This document shows, piece after piece, positions 1 through 6,639 of a stretch of 34,188 nt of DNA (within the stretch, counting starts at the first letter, position 1; each line of letters begins with the position of its first letter). The DNA comes from an uncultured Methylococcaceae bacterium (GTDB lineage Bacteria > Pseudomonadota > Gammaproteobacteria > Methylococcales > Methylomonadaceae). The notes beneath the pieces were generated by a model. The model was not told the DNA's origin. It ran no database searches and saw nothing but the letters and a program-made list of their open reading frames with translations. Made by a program: the position numbers and the translations under genes. The stretch lies in contig CAIOMN010000238.1 in NCBI GenBank assembly GCA_903859415.1, positions 1 through 34,188 of the forward strand, written 5' to 3'.

Positions 1-24
1 CAATACTTAATAAATATTTTTTAC

Positions 25-210
25 ATGCTGAAAGATTTAATGGACAAAATAAAGTCGTTTTTAGTTAACGAATAGGGATCTGTAACTATAGAATGGACCG
101 TGGTTGTAGCGATACTAGCCGCTCTAATCGTTACTTCCTTTAATGGAACCCTGAAGTCAACTCTTCTTGGTGCTTTTGCCAAGATAATGACGGCCATTAA
201 TAGTATTTAA
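25..210 (+). pseudogene. Flp-type pilin pseudogene with an in-frame amber stop
   Basis: Reading from the ATG at 25 gives a 61-codon frame that matches the two intact pilins downstream along its whole length. It has the leader MLKDLMDKIKSFLVNE, then TAG at 73-75 where the intact copies have Asp (GAC), then GSVTIEW, a hydrophobic helix and an end at TAA 208-210. The rest of the frame is still open, and the cleavage Gly and the Glu at mature position +5 are kept, so the break is probably recent. The sequence has diverged more from the other two copies than they have from each other. No Shine-Dalgarno sequence is visible before the ATG. The call as a pilin relic is firm. Whether any readthrough product exists cannot be told from the sequence. 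Confidence 0.85.
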
Positions 211-258
211 TTAAACTTGTTTCTGTTATTTGGACTTAAATAACTGAAGTTAATAAAT

Positions 259-286
259 TTGTGTATTGATTTTTTCTGATCATAAT
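259..286 (+). promoter_or_regulatory. Possible sigma70-like promoter upstream of the first intact pilin
   Basis: TTGTGT at 259-264 and CATAAT at 281-286 are separated by 16 bp, with AT-rich surroundings and about 165 bp of leader before the pilin ATG. The -10 is good and the -35 is poor, so this is only a candidate. The rest of 211-450 holds no gene that I can see, apart from a 7-bp inverted repeat, TTTAGGG/CCCTAAA, at 345-370. Confidence 0.25.
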
Positions 287-450
287 TAGTTAAGTTTTAA
301 TTAGACTGATTATTGCCAAGAAATGTCAAGTGATACAACACGATTTTAGGGTAGTTATGATTGCCCTAAACAGGATGCCTTAGTTTGTAAGGTGTGTGAA
401 GTTGGTAAGTTTATTATCAACCTTTTTTTTAATAATATCGAGGAATAAAC

Positions 451-642
451 ATGGAAAATTTAATGAACAAAATAAAATCTTTTTTAGTTAATGAAGACGG
501 TGCTGAAACTGTAGAATGGGCTATTGTCGCAGCGATATTATCTGTTTTGGCTGTTCTCACTTATAACGGTGCGCTGAATACTGCTCTTGCTGCTGCTATT
601 GGTAAAATTACAGCAGCAATTAACGCAACTCCTTCTGTTTAA
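451..642 (+). CDS. flp: Flp/Fap-type pilin, first intact copy
   Basis: This is a 63-residue type IVb (Tad) prepilin, the building block of the Flp pilus. The basic leader MENLMNKIKSFLVNEDG should be cut after Gly17 by the prepilin peptidase. The mature protein then starts AETVEW, with the Glu at +5 that the family needs for assembly, followed by a hydrophobic helix (about residues 24-37) and a small Ala-rich tail. The family's usual Tyr at +6 is Trp here. GAGG at 440-443 is a well-placed ribosome site for the ATG. It differs from the second intact copy at 9 of 63 positions, four of them in the leader. A hairpin follows the stop, as expected for a pilin message made in excess over the genes downstream. 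Confidence 0.92.
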   Translation: MENLMNKIKSFLVNEDGAETVEWAIVAAILSVLAVLTYNGALNTALAAAIGKITAAINATPSV

Positions 643-667
643 CCTTCAATTTAAATCGAATGATATA

Positions 668-688
668 GAAGAATTTATTTGATTCTTC
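668..688 (+). other. Hairpin just after the first pilin gene
   Basis: GAAGAAT and ATTCTTC form a perfect 7-bp stem around a 7-base loop, 25 bp after the pilin stop codon. There is no T-run, so it looks more like an mRNA-stabilising or processing structure than an intrinsic terminator. The stem is kept exactly in the second copy (1276-1296), while the loop differs. Confidence 0.55.
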
Positions 689-782
689 AAATACCATTTT
701 CACTGTTCGCTTAATTTAAATGGGCTAACGGTGGGAATTGAATATTTTGATTAAGCAGTAAAAGCACATTCTAATGTTTTTT

Positions 783-851
783 GAATTTGGCAGAGACTCA
801 GGTGATATCAATCACAGTTAATGTCGGCATCCTGAGTCTTGCGCCAAATTC
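783..851 (+). other. Long inverted repeat downstream of the first pilin
   Basis: The left arm (783-802) starts GAATTTGGC and ends GACTCAGG. The right arm (831-851) starts CCTGAGTC and ends GCCAAATTC. They pair over about 17 bp with one internal mismatch region. The 28-base loop contains the dyad GTGATATCAATCAC (802-815 including one stem base). No T-run follows. In the second copy (1391-1456) the outer 9 bp still pair, but the inner arm has decayed. Confidence 0.65.
802..815 (+). promoter_or_regulatory. FNR/CRP-like palindrome, copy 1
   Basis: GTGAT-ATCA-ATCAC is a perfect 5-bp dyad with a 4-bp spacer, one base per half-site away from the FNR consensus TTGAT-N4-ATCAA. The same 14 bases occur at 1410-1423. 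Regulator identity is a guess from the motif. Confidence 0.3.
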
Positions 852-874
852 GAAGCCTTCAGCAAAAAGAAGAC

Positions 875-991
875 ATGATTCCAAATGGGATTCTTGAAGG
901 CGTTTTTGTGTTAGGATTTGCAATGAGTTTTTTCACCGGCTTTCTAAACAGACTTCCTTTTTATATTTTTGCAAATAAGAGGGGCGTGTAG
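875..991 (+). pseudogene. Remnant of a duplicated prepilin peptidase gene
   Basis: The ATG at 875 opens 38 codons ending at TAG 989. The start, MIPNG, matches the IIPNG motif of the intact peptidase at 1487 (residues 33-37). The later part, VLGFAMSFFTGF then LPFYIFA, matches its residues 64-80 (VLGFFAGF, LPFYVVA). About 25 residues between these two blocks are missing, and the catalytic GAGD motif is gone, as is everything after it. Nucleotide identity is visible too (ATTCCAAATGGG; GTGTTAGG; CCTTTTTAT). It sits in the upstream duplication unit exactly where the downstream unit has cpaA. Function is not expected. Confidence 0.75.
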
Positions 992-1058
992 CGTTAAGCT
1001 CGATAAAGTTGGGAATGCCTATATCAATCTTTTTTTATTACAATGTCGAGTAATAATC

Positions 1059-1250
1059 ATGAAAAATATAATGAGTAAAATAAAAACTTTTTTAGTTAAT
1101 GAAGACGGGGCTGAAACAGTTGAATGGGCTATTGTCGCAGCGATATTAGCTGTGTTGGCTGTTCTCACTTATGACGGTGCGCTGAATGCTGCACTTAATG
1201 CTGCTATTGGTAAAATTACAGGCGCAATTAACGCAACTCCTTCTGTTTAA
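1059..1250 (+). CDS. flp: Flp/Fap-type pilin, second intact copy
   Basis: A 63-residue Tad prepilin. The frame is open upstream to 969, but the start is placed at ATG 1059 because from there the protein aligns residue for residue with the first copy (MKNIMSKIK against MENLMNKIK); GAG at 1048-1050 is a weak ribosome site. It keeps the processing site after Gly17, Glu at mature +5, Trp at +6, and the hydrophobic helix. Substitutions relative to copy 1 are mild (S31A, N39D, T44A, A47N, A55G in the mature part), which suggests both are functional and interchangeable subunits. It lies closest to the peptidase gene. Confidence 0.92.
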   Translation: MKNIMSKIKTFLVNEDGAETVEWAIVAAILAVLAVLTYDGALNAALNAAIGKITGAINATPSV

Positions 1251-1275
1251 CCTTCAATTTAAATCGAATGATATA

Positions 1276-1296
1276 GAAGAATTTATATAATTCTTC
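1276..1296 (+). other. Hairpin just after the second pilin gene
   Basis: GAAGAAT/ATTCTTC stem with loop TTATATA, at the same distance from the stop as the hairpin at 668-688. Flanking TATA sequences could lengthen it. The stem is identical in both copies while the loop differs, which fits selection on the structure. Confidence 0.55.
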
Positions 1297-1390
1297 ATAT
1301 ACCATTTTCACTGTTTTCTTATCTTAAATGGGCTAACGGTGGGAGTTAAATATTTTGATTAAGCAGTAAAAGCACATTCAAATGTTTTTT

Positions 1391-1456
1391 GAATTTGGCA
1401 AAGATTAAGGTGATATCAATCACGGTTAATGTCTGCATGAGTCTTGTGCCAAATTC
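1391..1456 (+). other. Decayed inverted repeat downstream of the second pilin
   Basis: GAATTTGGC (1391-1399) and GCCAAATTC (1448-1456) still pair. The inner stem seen in copy 1 is lost through substitutions and a short deletion. The structure ends 30 bp before cpaA, so it lies in that gene's leader. Confidence 0.5.
1410..1423 (+). promoter_or_regulatory. FNR/CRP-like palindrome, copy 2, upstream of cpaA
   Basis: The same 14-base dyad GTGATATCAATCAC as at 802-815, unchanged although neighbouring bases have diverged. It ends 63 bp before the cpaA start codon, a distance at which a transcription factor could act. No convincing -10 or -35 was identified with it. Confidence 0.3.
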
Positions 1457-1486
1457 GAAACCCTCAGCCGAAAGATGGTCAGTTAA

Positions 1487-2059
1487 ATGATTAATGTCTT
1501 CACCAATGGTTATCTGATCGCAGCCTATAGTGTGTTTGTGGTCTTATTACTAACCTGTTCAGTTTTCGATATCAAATTCAAAATTATTCCAAATGGGGTG
1601 GTGTTAGCAATCATTCTCTTAGGGTTAGCCCTGAATGTCTTTACCCCTGAAGGGGTTGGCTTACAAAATGCTGTGTTAGGCTTTTTCGCTGGTTTTTTAA
1701 TTATGCTCCCTTTTTATGTCGTTGCGGGAATGGGGGCGGGTGATGTTAAGCTAATGGCAGCAATCGGCAGTGTAGTCGGGTTAGATAAGGTGTTATATAC
1801 TATACTTGACAGTATTATTGTCATGGGTTTTATAAGCCTGGTTTTTTTAATAGTAAAAGGTGATTTACTTAAACTTTTGTTACGGTTTCTACGGTTTGGC
1901 ATGGGATTATTAAGAGGGGGGATTTATTATGAACCGCCCGCTCCTTCAGAGGCGGCTGCTCAGCGTCTGCCGATGGCCCCCGCAGTAACATTGGCTACTT
2001 TTTATGTTATATTAACCTCGTGTCATTGTTTGGGTCAATTGTTTGACTTTTTGAATTAA
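1487..2059 (+). CDS. cpaA: Prepilin peptidase, A24 family (CpaA/TadV)
   Basis: An inner-membrane aspartyl protease of 190 residues that cleaves the leader from Flp prepilins and from the pseudopilin TadE. Both catalytic aspartates are visible: Asp28 in SVFDIKFKIIPNG and Asp86 in GMGAGDVKLMAA. About five hydrophobic segments make up the rest. The protein is a peptidase only; the N-terminal methylase domain of PilD-type enzymes is absent, which is usual for Tad systems. It follows the second pilin and precedes cpaB, the standard order. No strong ribosome site precedes ATG 1487. A remnant of a second copy lies at 875-991. The C-terminal 50 residues are more variable. Confidence 0.93.
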   Translation: MINVFTNGYLIAAYSVFVVLLLTCSVFDIKFKIIPNGVVLAIILLGLALNVFTPEGVGLQNAVLGFFAGFLIMLPFYVVAGMGAGDVKLMAAIGSVVGLDKVLYTILDSIIVMGFISLVFLIVKGDLLKLLLRFLRFGMGLLRGGIYYEPPAPSEAAAQRLPMAPAVTLATFYVILTSCHCLGQLFDFLN

Positions 2060-2120
2060 TTGATTTGGTATGGGCTAGCATGGAATACCTGTTTTATTAA
2101 TCAAGAGTAAGGATGGATAG

Positions 2121-2897
2121 ATGAATAAGCGCTTTTTAATTTTGCTCGGTGTTGCTCTGCTGCTGGCCTTCTTTGCTGCTAAGCTGGTTAATAATCTTTT
2201 GATAAAAAGTCGAGAGTCCCAGCAGTCCCAGATAAAGACTGTGCCAGTCGTGACCGCTGCTGTTGATATTCCGTATGGCGTTAAGTTAGACGAGACTCAA
2301 TTGACACTGATTGATTGGCCCAGTGCGTCCGTTCCGCCGGGGACTTTTTCTGCTAAAGAACAAGTTGTTAACAAGGTGGCAAAGAATAATTTTTATGCCG
2401 GTGAGCCCATATCCGAAAAAAGAATGTCAGTCCATTCGGTGGGAAGTACCTTTTCATCATTAATTAACAAAGAATATCGGGCGATTTCAGTTCGAGTGGA
2501 TGATGTGGTGGGTGTGGCGGGATTTATTCTGCCTGGGAATTTTGTAGACGTTCTGGCCACAAAGATGGATAGGGCTTTAAATCAGGCGGTTACACAGACT
2601 AAATTGCAAAATATTAAAGTGTTGGCGGTAGATCAGGATGATTCTCATGAAAAAGATAAGCCAGCCATTGTTAGAGCGGTCACCCTGGAATTAAAGCCGG
2701 AGGAGGCTGAAATTATCGTTGGAGCCATGCAGGAAGGTACGATACAACTGACCTTAAGAAATCCAGAGGATCTTAAAGTGGTTAACGTAAAGGAAAAAGT
2801 TGAAAAAGTTGAAAAGGTTGCCTTGACCCCCCCTTCGCAGCCGTTGGAGAAAAAAGCCCCCCCACAAAAAAAACTACTCAAAGTTATCCCATGGTGA
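2121..2897 (+). CDS. cpaB: Flp pilus assembly protein CpaB/RcpC
   Basis: A periplasmic, membrane-anchored protein of 258 residues that works with the secretin in Tad pilus assembly. One N-terminal transmembrane helix (about residues 5-27) is followed by an SAF domain (about 41-101, containing VTAAVDIPYGVKL and FYAGEPI) and then the RcpC/CpaB domain (about 118-215, with YRAISVRVDDV and GFILPGNFVDVLA). The tail is rich in Lys, Pro and Val-Glu-Lys repeats and looks disordered. The gene lies between the peptidase and the secretin, as in most Tad loci. Start ATG 2121 is preceded by AAGGATGG at 2110-2117. Confidence 0.93.
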   Translation: MNKRFLILLGVALLLAFFAAKLVNNLLIKSRESQQSQIKTVPVVTAAVDIPYGVKLDETQLTLIDWPSASVPPGTFSAKEQVVNKVAKNNFYAGEPISEKRMSVHSVGSTFSSLINKEYRAISVRVDDVVGVAGFILPGNFVDVLATKMDRALNQAVTQTKLQNIKVLAVDQDDSHEKDKPAIVRAVTLELKPEEAEIIVGAMQEGTIQLTLRNPEDLKVVNVKEKVEKVEKVALTPPSQPLEKKAPPQKKLLKVIPW

Positions 2898-2934
2898 GGA
2901 TTTATTAATAATTTAATAATTGGTTGAGAAAGAA

Positions 2935-4560
2935 ATGGAAAAAGATAATAAAAGAATAATGGGTATTTTTTCAGCCATTGTTTTATGTATCGTAAACACA
3001 GCGGCTCTGGCAATTGATAATGTCAATGTTAAAACAGAATATGTGCAGGTCGCCTTAAATAAATCCAAATTAATCACTCTGGATAAAAAATTCATCATTG
3101 AAGAAATATCGCAAGGTAATACCCAGATTTCTGGTAACAACTTTAAGCCCGACATGGCGTCAGCGGATACTACTTTTATTAAGCCGAATCAGATACTCAT
3201 CAGTGGAAAGTCTATAGGCACAACTAATTTATATTTGTGGGGCCCCAAAGGAAAAATTATAGAAGTATTGGATATTGAGGTAACCCACGATTTAACCACG
3301 TTAAAAGCCAAGTTGAATGAGTTATTGCCCAAGGAACGGAATGCTCAGGGAAAGCCAAATATATCAGTACGCTCCTCTCAAAAAAATATTGTCTTAAGTG
3401 GTGAAGTCAGTACCTTGGCTAATATGCAATCGGCCATTCAATTGGCCCAAAGTTATTTAGGGGTATCTTCAAGTCTGGGGGCGCTTATTCCGACTGGAAC
3501 CGACGGGGGGCAAGGTAATATTAATGTATCAACCAATACGGCCCAACCTAGAGTAGACCCCAGTGCCAGTTCAGTTCCGCAAGTCATTAATTTAATGACG
3601 GTCGGTGGCGCTCAACAGGTTATGCTGGATGTCAAGGTTGCTGAAATTAATAGAACTGTTTTAAAAGGCCTGAATATTAAGTTTAACTCCTTGCAGGTAT
3701 CTAATAATTTTTCGGTGGGTGCGATTAATGGGGGAGGGAGTATAAGCCCTACTGGGGGCGGGGGGACGCTGTCGGCTCATAGTTTTGATGCGGGTGCCTT
3801 GTTTTTACAGGCCATTAGTGGTCAGTTTATGTTTAATCTCACGATTGATGCCGCTAACAATCAACAGTTAGCTAAAATTTTAGCTCAGCCCACTTTAACG
3901 ACTTTGTCTGGACAAACGGCTACATTTGTTTCAGGGGGTGAGTTTCCTATTCCGGTGCCCCAGTCGATGTCAAATGGTCAGGGTTCGATTACCGTTGTAT
4001 TTAAAGAATACGGCATTGGCTTAAAGTTTGTGCCAGTGGTTTTGGATTCCGGTCGCATTAACTTAAATCTGCATGTGAGTGTCAGTGAGTTGTCAACTGA
4101 TGCGTCAGTCATTGCTCAAGTAGGGAATACGAGTACCCAGTATGCCATTCCGTCTTTGACTAAGCGAGAAGCCAGTACAACTTTAGAGTTGGCAGATGGA
4201 CAAACGATGAGTATAGCTGGCTTAATCAGTGAAAAGTTAAGGGAGAACATTAATAAATTTCCAGGCTTAGGGGATATTCCAGGCTTAGGTGCTTTGTTTA
4301 GGAGTTCGGATTTCTTAAAAGACACCACGGAATTGGTTATTTTTGTGACGCCCCGATTGGCTCAGCCCGTATTGGCGAAAAATGTGCAATTTCCGACGGA
4401 TAGTTTTGTTGAGCCAGATAATGTCGATTTTTATGTTTTAGGTAGAACCGAATCCAGAAAAGCGCGAAGTCAATTGGTTAATAAGCAAGGCAATCGGGTT
4501 GGTAACGATGGCGGGCTTGATGGTGAGTTTGGTCAGCAGATAATGGGAGGTGTTCAATGA
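2935..4560 (+). CDS. cpaC: Tad secretin CpaC/RcpA
   Basis: Outer-membrane secretin channel through which the Flp pilus exits. The frame opens at a TTG (2920), but ATG 2935 behind GAGAAAG is the better start and gives 541 residues with a clean signal peptide (cleavage near TAALA, residue 26). Order: N-terminal secretin/pilus domain (about 30-105), a BON-like domain (NISVRSSQKNIVLSGEVS), a linker, then the secretin core starting at VMLDVKVAEINR. The core carries AQPTLTTLSG, the GGEFPIPVP segment and the C-terminal signature IPGLGALFRS...TELVIFVTPRL. About 40 residues rich in Asn, Asp and Gly follow. Its stop overlaps the next start (ATGA), so the two genes are translationally coupled. Confidence 0.95.
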   Translation: MEKDNKRIMGIFSAIVLCIVNTAALAIDNVNVKTEYVQVALNKSKLITLDKKFIIEEISQGNTQISGNNFKPDMASADTTFIKPNQILISGKSIGTTNLYLWGPKGKIIEVLDIEVTHDLTTLKAKLNELLPKERNAQGKPNISVRSSQKNIVLSGEVSTLANMQSAIQLAQSYLGVSSSLGALIPTGTDGGQGNINVSTNTAQPRVDPSASSVPQVINLMTVGGAQQVMLDVKVAEINRTVLKGLNIKFNSLQVSNNFSVGAINGGGSISPTGGGGTLSAHSFDAGALFLQAISGQFMFNLTIDAANNQQLAKILAQPTLTTLSGQTATFVSGGEFPIPVPQSMSNGQGSITVVFKEYGIGLKFVPVVLDSGRINLNLHVSVSELSTDASVIAQVGNTSTQYAIPSLTKREASTTLELADGQTMSIAGLISEKLRENINKFPGLGDIPGLGALFRSSDFLKDTTELVIFVTPRLAQPVLAKNVQFPTDSFVEPDNVDFYVLGRTESRKARSQLVNKQGNRVGNDGGLDGEFGQQIMGGVQ

Positions 4561-4895
4561 TTCAGCGTCTGAATAGGATTGAGTTAATTGTTTTAATTGC
4601 ATTGTTAATGATAACGGGTTGCACAGAATGGAATTCAGTTCCTACTGTTGTGGATCAGAATCTAGGCAAGGCTTACCATAATATGGTGAAAAACCAAACC
4701 TTATGCGCTGAGCATGGCTTAAAGGCTAAGAATCCTAAGTTGTGTCCTGAGCACGGTCCTGTTATGGCTTTGGATGGACAAAAAGCCAAAGGGATTTTAG
4801 ACGAATATCGAAATGCTACTAGTATGCCTATTGAAGACGCCAAGAAAGGGGTTGCGTTTGATGTTAGAAATGTAGGGGGGGCCGCAGGTAATTAA
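4557..4895 (+). CDS. Small Tad-locus lipoprotein with paired CxEHG motifs
   Basis: A 112-residue protein with a lipoprotein signal: hydrophobic helix then LMITGC, with Cys22 as the lipid site. It overlaps the secretin stop by four bases, so it is likely a partner of the secretin, perhaps assisting its outer-membrane placement (inference). The C-terminal stretch MALDGQKAKGILDEYR resembles, from memory, the conserved DGxxA...Y segment of small lipoproteins often encoded in Tad loci. The middle carries two copies of C-x-E-H-G (residues 50-54 and 63-67), 13 residues apart, which could bind a metal or form a disulfide. I do not recognise a named family with certainty. Confidence 0.7.
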   Translation: MIQRLNRIELIVLIALLMITGCTEWNSVPTVVDQNLGKAYHNMVKNQTLCAEHGLKAKNPKLCPEHGPVMALDGQKAKGILDEYRNATSMPIEDAKKGVAFDVRNVGGAAGN

Positions 4896-5002
4896 AACGC
4901 TATTTTATTCATCTTTATTAAAGTAGTTAGGAGCAAGGATTGTCGTTAATTAAATCAGGTTAATGGTTAACTCAGCTAAGTAAACCAAAAATTCGGGTGC
5001 GC

Positions 5003-5461
5003 ATGATGAAAGAATTAAAATTAAAACGAATACAGGCAGGTGCAGAAATTGTTGAGTTTGCCGTTATCCTGCCATTTCTGTTATTAGTGATGTTTGGAAT
5101 CATGGAGTTTGGCCTGGTTTTTTATGATAAGGCATTAATTACTAATGCCAGTCGAGAGGCAGCCAGGTCAGGCATAGCCTATAAGTGCCCTGTGTTATCA
5201 GCCGATGAAATTAAGGCGGTATCCGATGGTTATAATGGTTTTTTGATTTCATTTGGAGAGTCGATACCTCCAACGGTTACAGTGAGTCCAACACCACCGA
5301 CATCGACAACGAATTGTGGGGCAAATTCGGGTACCCCGTTGACTGTTACAGTCACTTACAGTTATCAGTTCCTTGTTTTTGGGAATTTATTCAGTTTATT
5401 TGTTTCCGGATTTACTAATCCGCTTAGTTTATCAGCGACGACGGTTATGAATTATGAGTAG
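5003..5461 (+). CDS. tadE: TadE pseudopilin
   Basis: A minor pilin-like protein of about 152 residues needed for Flp pilus biogenesis. The N-terminus carries a prepilin-type site, QAG|AEIVEF, with Glu at +5 and Phe at +6, followed by the hydrophobic helix AVILPFLLLVMFGIMEFGLVF and the TadE-like motif ITNASREAARSG. It is therefore a probable second substrate of the peptidase at 1487. The frame begins at GTG 4997, but ATG 5003 is preferred; the ribosome site is weak. Cys residues in YKCP and TTNCG may pair in the periplasm. The 107 bp before it holds nothing I recognise. The 3' end overlaps tadG by 8 bp. Confidence 0.88.
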   Translation: MMKELKLKRIQAGAEIVEFAVILPFLLLVMFGIMEFGLVFYDKALITNASREAARSGIAYKCPVLSADEIKAVSDGYNGFLISFGESIPPTVTVSPTPPTSTTNCGANSGTPLTVTVTYSYQFLVFGNLFSLFVSGFTNPLSLSATTVMNYE

Positions 5462-6554
5462 GCTTTTTCCGCCGGCTCGATGCGCAAAAAAGCAGCGTGG
5501 TTCTTCTCTGGTATTTGTTACCATTGCGTTAACGGTGTTGTTGGGGTTTTTTGCATTGGCCATTGATGTAGCACATTATCTTGTCGTGCGAAATGAGCTT
5601 CAGAATGCTGCTGATGCAGCCGCTTTATCAGGTGCTAGTAATTTATATCCAGTTGATAGTGTGACCAATGCGCCAAACTTTAGTTTAGCCAGTTCAAATG
5701 CACTTTCTGCGGTCAGCCTGAACTCAGCTAATAATGCTGTTTTAGTGACAGGCGATACTTCTGTAACCGGTTATTGGAATATAACCGGTTCCCCTACTGG
5801 ATTACATGCCACGCAGGGATTGAATGATCTACCTGCTGTACAAGTCATCATTAAAAAGTCCGGTGCTGAAAATGGTGGCGGGATAGCAACTATTTTTGCC
5901 GGGGTTTTAGGTATTAACTCAATGGATGAGGCGGCTGTCGCGGTTGCTGTAGCCGGAGCAAGCCCCGGCTTTACTTCAAAAAGCATGTTTCCCGTTGCTA
6001 TATCTCAATGCATGTACGATTACTATTGGGATCCTGTTGCCAATCAGTCGCGCACTGGGTTGCCCGTGTCGTTCACTATTGGATCAACTGATAATGTTGC
6101 CTGCCCTTCTCCGACTCCGGCTCCGATAGCTCAATGGGCTTTGTTAGGTTCAAGCGGCGCCATACCAGATCTGATCTTTAATGTGAGTCAGTCTAAAGTG
6201 ACGCCTAAATTCAGCATAGGTGATACGCTCAGCATAATTGCCCCGCCAAGTTCTACCGACTCACAAACGTATAGTGATAATGCCAATAGTTGTGCTGTAA
6301 TTAATGGTCCTTGTGAATATGTGCTTGTGCCTGTAGTAAACAGTCCTTTAGATCCAGCTTTGGTTCAAACTATTTTAGGTTTCGCTTGTATTCATATCAT
6401 TAGTGCGGTTGCAGGAACTCCAACCGTTACTTTACAAATGGCATCAATAAATAATACACCTGCCTGCAAAATGTCTGATTCTGGAGGTAACGGACCCTTT
6501 TATGGCGCTGCCATACCGCCTAAATTAGTTAATTATTCCGGAAATCCTCCTTAA
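5454..6554 (+). CDS. tadG: TadG-like pilus assembly protein
   Basis: A 366-residue protein anchored by one N-terminal helix (about residues 18-40: VFVTIALTVLLGFFALAIDVAH). It is followed by the TadE/TadG-like signature VVRNELQNAADAAALSGA, which defines the Tad_Tad family. The periplasmic part (about 60-366) has no obvious von Willebrand A domain, unlike longer TadG proteins. It contains several Cys residues that could form disulfides (NSCAVINGPCEY, FACIHI, PACKMS). There is no Glu at +5 after RG, so it is probably not processed like TadE. It starts within the last codons of tadE, implying coupled translation. An 85-bp gap separates it from cpaE. Confidence 0.85.
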   Translation: MSRLFPPARCAKKQRGSSLVFVTIALTVLLGFFALAIDVAHYLVVRNELQNAADAAALSGASNLYPVDSVTNAPNFSLASSNALSAVSLNSANNAVLVTGDTSVTGYWNITGSPTGLHATQGLNDLPAVQVIIKKSGAENGGGIATIFAGVLGINSMDEAAVAVAVAGASPGFTSKSMFPVAISQCMYDYYWDPVANQSRTGLPVSFTIGSTDNVACPSPTPAPIAQWALLGSSGAIPDLIFNVSQSKVTPKFSIGDTLSIIAPPSSTDSQTYSDNANSCAVINGPCEYVLVPVVNSPLDPALVQTILGFACIHIISAVAGTPTVTLQMASINNTPACKMSDSGGNGPFYGAAIPPKLVNYSGNPP

Positions 6555-6639
6555 TAAATTTCAATTTTATTGTGCGTGTTGAATCGGTTAAAATAATCAT
6601 GGCTAGCAATTTATTATAAATGTAGAGAAAAATAACATC

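Larger units (their letters stand above)
395..863 (+). repeat. Tandem duplication, upstream copy
   Basis: This block contains leader, pilin gene and structured 3' region. It is repeated about 608 bp downstream at 1003-1467. The match covers the stretch before the pilin start, the whole pilin, and more than 200 bp of non-coding sequence after the stop. The 36 bases immediately after the two stop codons are identical. The copy ends near a peptidase remnant in the place where the second copy has the intact peptidase gene, so the original unit was probably pilin plus peptidase. Confidence 0.85.
1003..1467 (+). repeat. Tandem duplication, downstream copy
   Basis: Second copy of the pilin unit at 395-863. 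It runs directly into the intact peptidase gene. Scattered substitutions and small deletions separate it from copy 1, including in the inner arm of the long inverted repeat. Confidence 0.85.

Noticed and set aside
73-75. Recoding of TAG as an amino acid such as pyrrolysine
   Set aside because: No pyl genes or recoding signal are visible, and the aligned copies have ordinary Asp; a nonsense mutation is the simpler reading.
345-370. TTTAGGG/CCCTAAA inverted repeat as a terminator after the first pilin pseudogene
   Set aside because: Only 7 bp, a 12-base loop and no T-run; could be chance in AT-rich sequence.
855-906. GCCTTCA/TGAAGGC hairpin followed by GTTTTT as an intrinsic terminator
   Set aside because: The stem is short with a long loop, and the region reads well as a peptidase gene remnant, so the T-run is coding in origin. 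A termination role is not excluded but is not listed.
969-1058. Longer N-terminus for the second pilin starting at 969
   Set aside because: The extra 30 residues overlap the peptidase remnant and have no counterpart in the first pilin copy; ATG 1059 aligns exactly with it.
2645-3013. 122-codon open frame on the - strand across the cpaB/cpaC junction
   Set aside because: No recognisable motif, and it runs antisense to two clear genes.
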